Shown here piece after piece: positions 10,266 to 19,532 of a DNA stretch of 53,222 nucleotides. The notes under the pieces are model-generated. The model did no database searches. It was not told the DNA's origin and saw only the letters and a program-made list of their open reading frames with translations. This stretch comes from Pluralibacter sp. GTDB lineage: Bacteria > Pseudomonadota > Gammaproteobacteria > Enterobacterales > Enterobacteriaceae. Positions within the stretch are counted from its first letter, which is position 1, and every line of letters begins with the position of its first letter. The stretch is from contig NZ_JAFAGS010000027.1 of the NCBI RefSeq assembly GCF_019237635.1, positions 1-53,222 of the forward strand. Reading direction: 5' to 3'. The position numbers were made by a program, and so were the translations under genes.

Positions 10266-10361
10266 ATGACCCACACGCCATTTGCCTATGGACTTAGATA
10301 ACATTTTTTTAAAATAAGATGAGTTTTAGCAACAATTTTCCCGCATTCGCTAAACCACGTC

Positions 10362-12686
10362 TTACTGTAGGGTAAAACTGGCCGTCGCCACCTGCCCTGC
10401 GTCATCCATCACCACCAGCTGATATTCACCGGGTCGCTCCAGCGATAACGTCACGGCTGCCCCGGTGTTTTCCGTCGGTTCACCGTTGACAAACCACCAG
10501 CGCCGTCCTTCTCCTCCGGTGGTTTGCAATGCCAGAGACGCGCGATTTTCGCCCGGCAGGCGTTTAATGACCGCACCGTCACGCACGCCGGAAAGCGTCA
10601 GCGGAATAAGATCCTGCTGGTGCAGCGGCGGGCAGGCTGTCGACGCTGGCGGCAGCCTGGAGGTCCGACGCTCGCTGACGGGCAGCCACGGCTCCAGCGG
10701 CAGCGGCCAGACGTCGAGCGTTGACGCTTTCGCCCCTGGACAATCGGCAGCGACGCGCGCGCCCTTTTCATCCAGCCAGACAGGGAAGCGGATCCCCCGG
10801 CTCCCCTCCTGACCCGGTAACAATAGCGTCGGCGGCTGGCTGTCGTCCAGCAGCCATGTCGATAAACGGCGACGACAGTTGCTGTCGCCCTGGGGAAGCG
10901 CCTGACCGCCCGGCCAACAGATGGCGGCGGCGCTCACCGAAGAGGGACGCGGGTCCGTCGGCAGCCCATTTTTCACGCTCGCCGACCGCGCCAGCAGCAG
11001 ATTACTGACCTGATTGAGCAACGGTATCGCGCTGATAAAACCAAACTGCCCCACCACTGGCGTTCCGTCGGGCCTGCCGGTCCAGATGCCGATGACATAG
11101 CGCGCGTTAACACCGATGGCCCAGGCATCGCGATAGCCGTAACTGGTGCCGGTTTTCCACGCCAGCGGCACCGTCTGCGGCAACGAGGCGTCCGGTAGCG
11201 GCTGCTCTTCGCCAGCAAGAATACGGCGGATGATCCACGCGCTGCCGGGCGACAGCAGCGGGCGCTCCACCAGCGGATCGCTCGCCAGCATGCGCAACCG
11301 TCCGGCTTTCCCCTGACGGGCGAAGGCGCTATAGGCGGCGGCGATATCCGCCAGACGCGCCCCTGCGCCGCCGAGGATCAGCGAGAGATTGGGTTCCGCG
11401 CCGTTGGGCAATATCAGCGGCAGACCGGCGTTGCGCAGGCGGGCGGCGAACTGTTTTGGCCCATAGGCTTCCAGAACCTGTACCGCCGGTAAGTTCAGCG
11501 AGCGCACCAGTGCATCGCTCATGCTCACCGGGCCGTGAAAACCGCTGTCGAAATTACCCGGGCGGTAGTCGCTAAAACGCCGCGGCACATCCTGCAGCAG
11601 TGACGCCGGGTGGATCAGTCCGTCATCCATCGCCAGTCCATAGATAAACGGCTTCAGCACCGATCCCGGCGATCGCACGGCGGTGACCATATCGACATGG
11701 CCGAACCGGCTGTCGTCGGCGATGTCCACCGATCCCACCCAGCCGCGCACCTTCATTGAGGTGTGATCGACGACGATCATCGCCAGCGAACTGCGCGGCG
11801 GCAGCCGAGTCTTCCAGTTCAGCGCCAGCTCTTCCAGCTGGCGCTGCAACGCGGCATCAAGGGTCGTCACCACCTTCTCGTTCCGGCTGCTGGCCAGCAT
11901 TCTGCGAGAAAACAGCGGCGCCAGCTGCGGCATCTGCCGTGGGAATAGCCACACCGGCTCCTGCCGCGCTTCATTGACCTGCTGCGTCGACCAGATGCCC
12001 TGCGTCTGCATCCGCCGCAGGACTTTGTCCCGGGCGGCCTGCGCCCGCTGCGGCCAGCGGTCCGGGCGAAGACGACTCGGCGCCTGCGGCAGTACAGCCA
12101 GCAGCGCGGCTTCGGAATAACTCAGCTGCGCTGGCGGTTTGCCGAGGTACGCCCAGCTCGCCGCGCCGATCCCCTGCAACGTGCCGCCAAACGGCGCCCG
12201 GTTAAGGTATAGCGTCAGGATCTGACGCTTATCGAGGTGCCACTCCAGCTGTAGCGCGCGCCACAGCTGGCGAAACTTACCGCCAAAAGTACGGGGATGG
12301 GGGTCAAGCAGGCGCGCCACCTGCATCGTCAGGGTGCTGCCGCCGGAGATAACCCGTCCGGCGCGCAGATCCTGCCAGGCGGCCCGCATCACCGACAGCG
12401 GGTTAACGCCGGGATGATCCCAGAACCAGCGGTCTTCATACTGGATGAGCGCCTGTAAGTAGCGCGGCGAGACGTCATCGATAGCGACCGGGTAGCGCCA
12501 AATGCCTTCGGCATCGGCAAACCGCCACAGCGGGGTGCCGTCCTGCGCCACCACCACCCGGGCAGGCGCAACCTCTTTGAGCGGCAGCGGCCACAGGCGG
12601 TCAGCCGCCAGCACCATCAGCCAGAGTAAAACGAGCGCGCCCGCCAGCCACCGCCAGCGGGCGTTTTTCAGACGCCGAAAGCGCAT
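10362..12686 (-). CDS. pbpC: Penicillin-binding protein 1C (glycosyltransferase/transpeptidase)
   Basis: Bifunctional class A PBP of 774 residues. After an N-terminal membrane anchor (about 12-30) the GT51 glycosyltransferase domain shows the catalytic E84 in QYEDRWFWDHPG and the STLTMQVARLL motif (117-127). The transpeptidase domain carries SVLK (serine 342, lysine 345) and KTGTSYGYRDAW. A C-terminal BiPBP-type beta domain follows. In E. coli PBP1C has weak transpeptidase activity. The start codon directly abuts the yfhM stop codon (no gap), which argues for translational coupling with the macroglobulin. Confidence 0.98.
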   Translation of the reverse strand: MRFRRLKNARWRWLAGALVLLWLMVLAADRLWPLPLKEVAPARVVVAQDGTPLWRFADAEGIWRYPVAIDDVSPRYLQALIQYEDRWFWDHPGVNPLSVMRAAWQDLRAGRVISGGSTLTMQVARLLDPHPRTFGGKFRQLWRALQLEWHLDKRQILTLYLNRAPFGGTLQGIGAASWAYLGKPPAQLSYSEAALLAVLPQAPSRLRPDRWPQRAQAARDKVLRRMQTQGIWSTQQVNEARQEPVWLFPRQMPQLAPLFSRRMLASSRNEKVVTTLDAALQRQLEELALNWKTRLPPRSSLAMIVVDHTSMKVRGWVGSVDIADDSRFGHVDMVTAVRSPGSVLKPFIYGLAMDDGLIHPASLLQDVPRRFSDYRPGNFDSGFHGPVSMSDALVRSLNLPAVQVLEAYGPKQFAARLRNAGLPLILPNGAEPNLSLILGGAGARLADIAAAYSAFARQGKAGRLRMLASDPLVERPLLSPGSAWIIRRILAGEEQPLPDASLPQTVPLAWKTGTSYGYRDAWAIGVNARYVIGIWTGRPDGTPVVGQFGFISAIPLLNQVSNLLLARSASVKNGLPTDPRPSSVSAAAICWPGGQALPQGDSNCRRRLSTWLLDDSQPPTLLLPGQEGSRGIRFPVWLDEKGARVAADCPGAKASTLDVWPLPLEPWLPVSERRTSRLPPASTACPPLHQQDLIPLTLSGVRDGAVIKRLPGENRASLALQTTGGEGRRWWFVNGEPTENTGAAVTLSLERPGEYQLVVMDDAGQVATASFTLQ

Positions 12687-15600
12687 TTACGGTACGACGA
12701 TCAGCGGACCGCTGGCCGCGCCTGTCGCCCGCCACTGCGGCACATACATGGACTCCACCTGCGGCACCGGCACCTGATAAGTACCCGGCGTCACCGCGCG
12801 CGCCAGATACACCAGCGTCACCGGCTGGTAAGGACTGACGGCCACGGCGGCGACAAAGCGATCGTCGCGGAACTCAATGTGCTGAATATCCGCCTGCTGC
12901 ATCTGATTGAGCAGGTTCTGCACCTCGCTGCCGTTTTCCTGCAGGCTGGCGCTGCTGTTCGCCAGGTTCTGGTTTTCCAGCTCAAGTCCGGCGGGCAGCA
13001 AATCGACCACCAGCGCATCCGGTACGTTCTGGTTCGCTTTGACCTGCAGATACACCAGCACCAGCTCGCCGCTGCGCAGCGATGACAGCGATTTTGGTTG
13101 TCCGTCAGCGCCAAGGAACTGACGCTCAATCTGCAGCACATTGCTGGCAGGCTGCGGAGCTGACTCCGGATAACCGCTGCTGTCCAGACGCAGCCACAGC
13201 GGCTGCGCGCCGGTATTGGTCACCTTCAGCGACGCCAGCTGATCGGCATCGAGCGCGCGCCACTGCGCTTTATCGCCGTGCAGCGCCGCCGCATCCAGCG
13301 AGGTTTGCGCCTGCCAGTCGCCCGGCAGATCCTGCAACCCTTTTGCCGCAAGGAACAGGGCGTTCATCTCCTGGGTGGAGAGCCAGCGCTCGCCAAAGGC
13401 CTGCTGCGACAGCGTATTCAGCAGCGCGTTCTGCGCTTCCGGCAGCAGCTTATTTTCTTCAAGCAGGCTCAGCATCAACGCGTTATCGCGAAGCTGGCTG
13501 CCGTAATCCGCCATCCACTGGTTTTTATCCTGGCGCGCAGTGGTCAACGCCAGCTGCAGCGCCTGAGCGCTGCGCGGCGCATCGCCCATGGCCTTCAGCG
13601 CCAGACCGAGCTGCAGCAGCGGCAGCCCGGCTTTAGCCTGCGCGTGGCGATCCCAGATTTCGCGCAGCGCGCCAAGCGGCGCTTTCTGCTGGCGCGCCAG
13701 CACCAGCGCGGCGTAAGACTGCACGGCAAAGCGGCTGGCCTGCGCGTCGTCGCTGTAACGAATGGTCATCAGCCCCGGCTCCTGCAGGTAGCGCAGCAGA
13801 CGGTTGTTGCCTTTTGCCAACGCCTCTGCCGGTACGCTGTAGCCCTGCTCACCGGCGCGGACGAGGAAATCCATCACGTAGGCCGTCAGCCAGTACTCTT
13901 CCGGCCCTTCTTTATCCCACAGCGCAAAGCCGCCGTCGTCGCGCTGCATCTGCAGCAGACGGGAGATACCCAGATCGACTGCCGCCCGGCGCTTGTCGTC
14001 GCTGTCGCCAACAATGCCCAGGGCTTTCAGCTGCGCGGCGTTAGTGTACAGCGACGGGAACAGCCCGCTGGTCGTCTGCTCAAGACAGCCGTAAGGGTAG
14101 GCCTTCAGCTCACGGATATAGCGCGAGAGGTTCAGCGGCGGTTTACCGCTGAACAGCAGTTGCCCCTGCAGCGTCGCCACAGAGAAGCCCGCCACCTGCT
14201 CAGCAGGCGCCGTCCAGCTTTCACCGGGTTGCAACGCTACGCCGGAACTCACGGTCTGCGCCGGGAACGCCGGTCGCACGCCGAGCTTCCACTGCTTATG
14301 GAATGGCGCGAAGGTTTCACCCGGCAGAGTCAGGCCGTCAATGGTGGCGTCCACCATGCCGTCGCCAAAACCCTCCGCCGCGCTGACCGGCACGAACAGC
14401 GTCATGCGGGCGCCGGGCGCCAGGTTCACCGGCTGCGGCTGTGCGCTTTCCAGCGACAGCAGGCCGCTGGCGGCAAGCTTCACATTCAGCGTCTGCGGTT
14501 TATCCGTCAGGTTGGTAATATCCAGCGTCAGGCGCGTCGTATCGCTGCTGGCGATAAAGCGCGGCATATTCAGCTCGACAACCACCGGCGCGGCGACCAC
14601 CACTTTGCTGTCGCTACTGCCAAAATCCTCTGCCGTCCACGCCTGCGCCATCACGCGCAGCTCGCCGTTAAAATCGCCGATCGGCAGGGTAACCGTCCCC
14701 TCGCCGTTGCCATCAAGCTGAACCGGCTGCGCCTGTTCGGCGATAATCGTCACATGGTTGACCGGTGGTTTGCCGCCGCGCTTGAGCTCGTCGCCATCGC
14801 CGCCGAAACGCAGGTTCGCCAGACGTCCCTGCCCCTCAATCACCTGACCGTAGATATCATAAATATCCGCGCCGTAGCGCTTCTGGCCGAAAAACGCGTT
14901 CCACGGGTCCGGCGTAGCATAGTCGGTAATGTTCAGCACCCCGCTGTCGACAGCGGAAACCAGTACATTAACCTGCTTCGGCGCCGGCCCCTCTTTGGCG
15001 CTGGCTTTCACCTTCACGGTCAGCGGCTGGTTCGGGCGCATTTTCACCGGCGTATCGAGCGTAAGGTTCAGCCGACGGTTTTCATCGCCGAGCGGCAGAT
15101 GCAGCAGCCCTACCGCACGCTTCGGCGTCGCGGATTTGGACTTATCGCCCGGGCGGATCACCAGCGTGCTGAGGTATAGATCGTGACGGTTCCAGCTTTT
15201 ATCGACCGGAATAGCGAGATCCATCCCTTCGGCGGGGACATCTATCTCCTGCCACCACAGCGGCCCTTCGCTGGATTCCACCATCGCGTAACCTTTACCG
15301 GCCGCCGGTGCGGCGATATGCAGGTTGATGGTCTCTCCAGGTTTATAGGCCGGTTTATCGAGCTTCATGGTGACGCGGTCAGGGCGCGCCGCGCCGCTGC
15401 CGTCGCTGTTATCCTGCCAGCTGTACCCGGCCCAGAAGCGGACGCTGCTGAGGGTCTCATCCGGCGCTTTCACTTCCAGACGGTAGGAGCCCCACTCCAC
15501 CGGGAAGCTCACTTTTCCGGTTTCATCGGCTTTCAGATCCAGCGACTGCTCGCCCTCCACCAGATCCTTTTGATCGAACTGAGACTGCCAGCCGTCGCTG

Positions 15601-17639
15601 TCCGACCAGTTCCAGTAGTAGTCGCGGCGTTCGCGGATCAGGCGCACCTGCAGCCCGGAAACCGCTTTTTTCTGCCCGCTGGCATCGGCATACACGATGT
15701 CGAAACCCGCATTGCTGTTTTCATCCACCATCGGCTGGTTCACGGTGGTATCGGTACGGTAGTCATACACCGCTTTGCTGGCGAACGCCGGACGGATGCC
15801 CGGCAGCGTATCAGCGGGCCAGATGGCCTGTTCGGCGCGACGGGTCACCGGGCGGCCGCCGGACTCCAGCAGGCTGGCCTGCAAAATGACCTGTAGCGGC
15901 GAGTGCGTTTCCTGCCACTGACTTTTCGTTTCTACCTGCCCGCGACCTTTGTCGTCGAGCGTCAGTTGCACCTCATCCAGCGTGCGGGAGAGATTCTCTT
16001 CGGCGATATCGCCAAACTGGAAGCCCGGCAGCGCGGCAACAGCGTCACGCAGCGGACGCAGGAACAGTTTCCCCTGAAGCTGATTGCCGTTCGCAGGCGC
16101 GCCGTACAGGTAATAGCCCGCAACGTCAAAGCGGACGTCGGCATCCGGCGCCACTGGCAGCGTCTGCGGCGTCAGGCTGAGCGCCATCCGCTCCGGCATA
16201 AAATCCTCGACGTGGAAATCCCACTCACGCTTCTGGCTATCGCCCGCGCTGGCGCGAATATGCCACATGCCGGTCGCCGCGCCGCTATCAAGCGGATACG
16301 TAAACGCATACAGACCGTTCACCGCCTGGCTCATCACAGTGCGGATAACCTGGCCATCAGGCTGAACCACCTCCAGCTTAACCGGCTGGTCGGCCAGGGG
16401 TTTGCCGTCGCTGTCGCGCAGCAGGCCGTTGAGGATAACGGTCTCGCCAGGGCGATAAAGGTCGCGCGGGCCAAACATAAAGAATTGCTTGCTGTAGCCT
16501 GGCGCGCCCGCAATATCGAATTCCGCCAGATCCAGCGCCGGAAGCTTGAGGTCAAGCAGCGTCGTCTGTCCGTCTTTACGCGCCAGCAGCAGCGCCGCCT
16601 CTTTATCCGTTTGCAGCGTAACGTGCCCCTGGGCGTCGCTGTTCGCCTGCACCAGCACCTGCCCCTTGTCATTCAGCAACTGTACGTCAACAGCGGACTG
16701 CGCGGCGCCGTTTTCGAGGCTTTGGGTGAACACGTCAAGACGGTTATGGTAGCGGTGCGCCGAAACGCCGATGTCGCTGAGAGTAAACAGGGTTGCAGCG
16801 TTGCTATAGCTGTAATGCCCGGCCTGATTCATGACCGCCACATACACCCCGGCCTGCTGCAACGGTTTGATATCGCTCAGCGGCAGCAGCAGCTTTTCGC
16901 GGGTATTGCGTTGCGGATTGAGATCGAAACGTCCGGTATAGACCAGCTCCGCCATTTTCAGCAGCTCGCCTGACTCCCAGTTAGTCAGCGCGTTACGGTA
17001 CTCCCACTGGCTGACGAACGCCGCGAGGGATTCCGGCTTAATGCGGAAAAAGTTGACGTCCACATTGTTGACGTTAAGGGCCATCACCGGCAGCCCGGCC
17101 ACCACTTTGCCCGGCAACAGCGAGCCGCGGCTGGCAAACCCAACGCTTGGCGCAATATCACGGGTGGTGAGGGTCTTTTCAACGCTCTGACCGAACACGG
17201 CTTTATTCAGCGCCGCCAGCTCCGGGTCGACGGTGAGCACCAGGTTACGCTTCGGTTCAAGGTGGCGCAGGCGTAGCTCTTTCAGGTTCGGGGCAATCTC
17301 CCAGGCGCCATCGACTTTGCCGCTCTGTTTATCCACCAGATGGACGCGGCGCGAGAAGTCCTGATTCGGGTCAAGCGGAATGGAGAAGGTGAGCACCAGC
17401 GTAGCCGCGCCGTCAAGCTGCACCTCAGAGGCGTCCAGCAGCGTCAGCGCTTTTCCCTGACTTTGCTGCGCCAGCTTCTCCAGTTGCGCGCTGTCGGGCT
17501 TCGCTGGCGCGGCGCTTTGGGAAGAGGCGGCCGAAGCCGACTCTCCGGCGACCTGTGGTTTATCATTATTATCACAGCCGACGAGCGAGAATATGGTGAC
17601 CAGCGCCAGCGTCAGCGCCGCTAAACGGAACGGTTTCAT
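12687..17639 (-). CDS. yfhM: Bacterial alpha-2-macroglobulin lipoprotein YfhM
   Basis: A very large periplasmic inner-membrane lipoprotein thought to trap invading proteases, working with PBP1C to repair the wall after breach. I start it at the ATG at 17639 (MKPFRLAALTL), which gives a signal peptide with lipobox LVGC and about 1650 residues, near the E. coli length; an in-frame ATG 45 bp upstream would bury the signal. Macroglobulin-like beta domains fill the N-terminal two thirds (LYRPGETVILNG, MLD-type repeats). The thioester motif GCLEQ (YPYGCLEQT) is intact, followed by the helical thioester domain. It is translationally coupled to pbpC. Confidence 0.97.
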   Translation of the reverse strand: MKPFRLAALTLALVTIFSLVGCDNNDKPQVAGESASAASSQSAAPAKPDSAQLEKLAQQSQGKALTLLDASEVQLDGAATLVLTFSIPLDPNQDFSRRVHLVDKQSGKVDGAWEIAPNLKELRLRHLEPKRNLVLTVDPELAALNKAVFGQSVEKTLTTRDIAPSVGFASRGSLLPGKVVAGLPVMALNVNNVDVNFFRIKPESLAAFVSQWEYRNALTNWESGELLKMAELVYTGRFDLNPQRNTREKLLLPLSDIKPLQQAGVYVAVMNQAGHYSYSNAATLFTLSDIGVSAHRYHNRLDVFTQSLENGAAQSAVDVQLLNDKGQVLVQANSDAQGHVTLQTDKEAALLLARKDGQTTLLDLKLPALDLAEFDIAGAPGYSKQFFMFGPRDLYRPGETVILNGLLRDSDGKPLADQPVKLEVVQPDGQVIRTVMSQAVNGLYAFTYPLDSGAATGMWHIRASAGDSQKREWDFHVEDFMPERMALSLTPQTLPVAPDADVRFDVAGYYLYGAPANGNQLQGKLFLRPLRDAVAALPGFQFGDIAEENLSRTLDEVQLTLDDKGRGQVETKSQWQETHSPLQVILQASLLESGGRPVTRRAEQAIWPADTLPGIRPAFASKAVYDYRTDTTVNQPMVDENSNAGFDIVYADASGQKKAVSGLQVRLIRERRDYYWNWSDSDGWQSQFDQKDLVEGEQSLDLKADETGKVSFPVEWGSYRLEVKAPDETLSSVRFWAGYSWQDNSDGSGAARPDRVTMKLDKPAYKPGETINLHIAAPAAGKGYAMVESSEGPLWWQEIDVPAEGMDLAIPVDKSWNRHDLYLSTLVIRPGDKSKSATPKRAVGLLHLPLGDENRRLNLTLDTPVKMRPNQPLTVKVKASAKEGPAPKQVNVLVSAVDSGVLNITDYATPDPWNAFFGQKRYGADIYDIYGQVIEGQGRLANLRFGGDGDELKRGGKPPVNHVTIIAEQAQPVQLDGNGEGTVTLPIGDFNGELRVMAQAWTAEDFGSSDSKVVVAAPVVVELNMPRFIASSDTTRLTLDITNLTDKPQTLNVKLAASGLLSLESAQPQPVNLAPGARMTLFVPVSAAEGFGDGMVDATIDGLTLPGETFAPFHKQWKLGVRPAFPAQTVSSGVALQPGESWTAPAEQVAGFSVATLQGQLLFSGKPPLNLSRYIRELKAYPYGCLEQTTSGLFPSLYTNAAQLKALGIVGDSDDKRRAAVDLGISRLLQMQRDDGGFALWDKEGPEEYWLTAYVMDFLVRAGEQGYSVPAEALAKGNNRLLRYLQEPGLMTIRYSDDAQASRFAVQSYAALVLARQQKAPLGALREIWDRHAQAKAGLPLLQLGLALKAMGDAPRSAQALQLALTTARQDKNQWMADYGSQLRDNALMLSLLEENKLLPEAQNALLNTLSQQAFGERWLSTQEMNALFLAAKGLQDLPGDWQAQTSLDAAALHGDKAQWRALDADQLASLKVTNTGAQPLWLRLDSSGYPESAPQPASNVLQIERQFLGADGQPKSLSSLRSGELVLVYLQVKANQNVPDALVVDLLPAGLELENQNLANSSASLQENGSEVQNLLNQMQQADIQHIEFRDDRFVAAVAVSPYQPVTLVYLARAVTPGTYQVPVPQVESMYVPQWRATGAASGPLIVVP

Positions 17640-17685
17640 CCTTATAACCCCTGGGCCCAGTGAGCCTGCTATTTGCGTCAACACA

Positions 17686-17714
17686 GTATTATGCTGAAAG
17701 TCTTATTTTACCAA
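17686..17714 (-). promoter_or_regulatory. Predicted sigma-70 promoter of yfhM-pbpC
   Basis: On the minus strand TTGGTA (17714-17709) and TAATAC (17691-17686) are separated by exactly 17 bp, about 47 bp upstream of the yfhM start. It lies in the divergent region shared with sseA. Confidence 0.6.
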
Positions 17715-17819
17715 CATACTTAAAAGTCTGATTTTGATTGCAACTCTGAACGAGGACACCTTGTCCCCTCAGGCAAAAACGCCGACAATCCGATTCACAA
17801 CAGGTAAAGGGAGGCAACC

Positions 17820-18665
17820 ATGACCACCGCTTATTTTGTCGCCGCCGACTGGCTGGCGGAACATCTTGATGACCCGGAAATTCAGATTATCGATGCACGT
17901 ATGGCGCCAGCCGGGCAGGAGCACCTTCGCAATATGGCCGCGGAATATCGCGACGGGCACCTTCCCGATGCGGTATTTTTCGATATTGAGGCCTTATCCG
18001 ATCACACCACCCCGTTGCCGCATATGATGCCGCGCCCGGAGGCCTTCGCCGTCGCCATGCGCGAGCTCGGCATCAGCCATGACCGGCACCTGGTGGTGTA
18101 TGACGAGGGCAACCTGTTCTCCGCCCCACGCGCCTGGTGGATGCTGCGCACGTTCGGCGTGGAAAACGTCTCTATCCTGGCGGGCGGACTGGCGGGTTGG
18201 AAGCGCGACGAGCTGCCGCTACAGCAGGGGGACGTCACTCTGGCTGAAGGGGATTTCGAGGTGAAATTCAACGCGGACGCCATCCGGCGGCTGACCGACG
18301 TGCTGGTCGTCAGTCACGAAGGCAGCGCGCAGCTGGTCGATGCCCGTCCGGCGGCGCGTTTTAACGCCGAAGCCGACGAGCCGCGTCCGGGGCTTAAACG
18401 CGGCCATATTCCCGGCGCCCGTAACGTCCCGTGGACCGACCTGGTCATTAACGGCGAGCTAAAAACCACCGATGAGCTGGAGGCCATTTTCCAGCAGCAG
18501 GGCGTGGCGCTGGATAAACCGATTATCGTCAGCTGCGGTTCCGGAGTGACCGCGTCGGTCGTGGCGCTGGCGCTTGCCACGCTGGACGCAGAGGATGTGA
18601 CGCTGTACGACGGCTCATGGAGCGAATGGGGCGCCCGCAGCGATCTCCCCATTGAACCGGCCTGA
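17820..18665 (+). CDS. sseA: 3-mercaptopyruvate sulfurtransferase SseA
   Basis: Transfers sulfur from 3-mercaptopyruvate to thiol acceptors or cyanide. The 281-residue protein has two rhodanese domains; the catalytic loop CGSGVT (Cys239 to 244) is the mercaptopyruvate-type loop rather than the CRxGxR of thiosulfate rhodaneses. A ribosome site GGGAGG lies just before ATG. The gene is divergent from yfhM and convergent with sseB, sharing the terminator at 18670-18698. Confidence 0.98.
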   Translation: MTTAYFVAADWLAEHLDDPEIQIIDARMAPAGQEHLRNMAAEYRDGHLPDAVFFDIEALSDHTTPLPHMMPRPEAFAVAMRELGISHDRHLVVYDEGNLFSAPRAWWMLRTFGVENVSILAGGLAGWKRDELPLQQGDVTLAEGDFEVKFNADAIRRLTDVLVVSHEGSAQLVDARPAARFNAEADEPRPGLKRGHIPGARNVPWTDLVINGELKTTDELEAIFQQQGVALDKPIIVSCGSGVTASVVALALATLDAEDVTLYDGSWSEWGARSDLPIEPA

Positions 18666-18669
18666 TGCG

Positions 18670-18698
18670 AACAGGGGCGACATTCTGTCGCCCCTGTT
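18670..18698. terminator. Shared terminator between sseA and sseB
   Basis: AACAGGGGCGACA and TGTCGCCCCTGTT form a perfect 13-bp stem closed by a TTC loop, followed on the plus strand by GTTT. It occupies nearly all of the gap between the two convergent genes. Confidence 0.9.
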
Positions 18699-18700
18699 GT

Positions 18701-19477
18701 TTAAATGATGCGGTTAGTTTTGAAATCGCGCAGGAAGCCGCCCCAGCGGCGCTCGTAAAACGGCGTGATATGCTCGGTAATAAAGTGGCTGATGCCCTTC
18801 TCTCCCTTCACGACCCGGCAGATATCAATCGGTTCATCGCCCGGCAACGTGTCGGTAGCAACGCTGCCCGCCGCCTGGATTATCTCCTCAATCTCGCCGT
18901 CCGCCTCAATGCCGATCAGCAGAACCGGCGTCTCCTCTTTGCTCTCTTTGATGGAGCACAGGAAAGCGCGTTTCACCGGCTTGATGGTTTTAAAAAGCGT
19001 GGTCAGAGAGTCAATCATCTGCGCGGGCGGTTGCGCCACTTCAGACAGCAGCAGCGTCTCGCCGCCTTCCAGCACCTCTTGCGTACTGAGCGGATTGCCT
19101 TCATCGCCAATCAGATGGCTGATTTCGCGCGGCGTAAATTCTTTGCCCGTCGGCAGTTTGGCGTTGAGGAACAGCGTCTCGCCCAGCGTCATTTCAAACA
19201 AGGTACGCACCGGCATCACCACGAACGCCTGTTCGTCTTCTACCGCCTCCTGCAATGCCGCCAGCGAGGTAAAAAACGGGATAACCGAGGTGCCGTCGTC
19301 TTTTTCCCAGTGCTGTAGATCCAGCGCGCTGTCGTCGACAACCTGCTCGCCTTCAGCCGCGGTTCCCGGTACCCAGACGGTAGACTCCAGCAGCGTGCGG
19401 AAAAATGCCGGACGGTGCGCGGGTTCTGTCGCAGCCTTTTCCAGCAGCGTTTCTAATTCGTTTTTGGTTTCGGACAT
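18701..19477 (-). CDS. sseB: SseB protein (enhanced serine sensitivity)
   Basis: A 258-residue cytosolic protein with the SseB N-terminal domain (about 15-130, HRPAFFRTLLESTVWVPG start) and the SseB C-terminal domain (about 150-250). Mutants of the E. coli homolog show altered serine sensitivity; the biochemical role is not established. No enzymatic motif is obvious. It lies downstream of pepB... in gene order pepB follows sseB on the minus strand map, but is transcribed before it, and a strong GC hairpin separates the two. Confidence 0.93.
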   Translation of the reverse strand: MSETKNELETLLEKAATEPAHRPAFFRTLLESTVWVPGTAAEGEQVVDDSALDLQHWEKDDGTSVIPFFTSLAALQEAVEDEQAFVVMPVRTLFEMTLGETLFLNAKLPTGKEFTPREISHLIGDEGNPLSTQEVLEGGETLLLSEVAQPPAQMIDSLTTLFKTIKPVKRAFLCSIKESKEETPVLLIGIEADGEIEEIIQAAGSVATDTLPGDEPIDICRVVKGEKGISHFITEHITPFYERRWGGFLRDFKTNRII

Positions 19478-19499
19478 AGTTTGTCTACTTCAACATAAA

Positions 19500-19524
19500 G
19501 CCCGGCGGCGCGGCGCCGCCGGGC
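19500..19524. repeat. Perfect GC hairpin (terminator or REP-like) between pepB and sseB
   Basis: GCCCGGCGGCG and CGCCGCCGGGC form an 11-bp perfect stem with a CGG loop. On the minus strand it lies just after the pepB stop and is followed only by TTTATGTT, so it may be a terminator for pepB or a REP-type extragenic palindrome. Counting copies across the genome would decide. Confidence 0.75.
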
Positions 19525-19532
19525 AAAGACGA

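Noticed and set aside
13278..15179. Long open frame (about 630 codons) on the plus strand
   Set aside because: It is fully antisense to the conserved alpha-2-macroglobulin gene yfhM, rich in Arg/Gln/His as expected for the shadow of GC-rich coding DNA, and has no recognisable domain.
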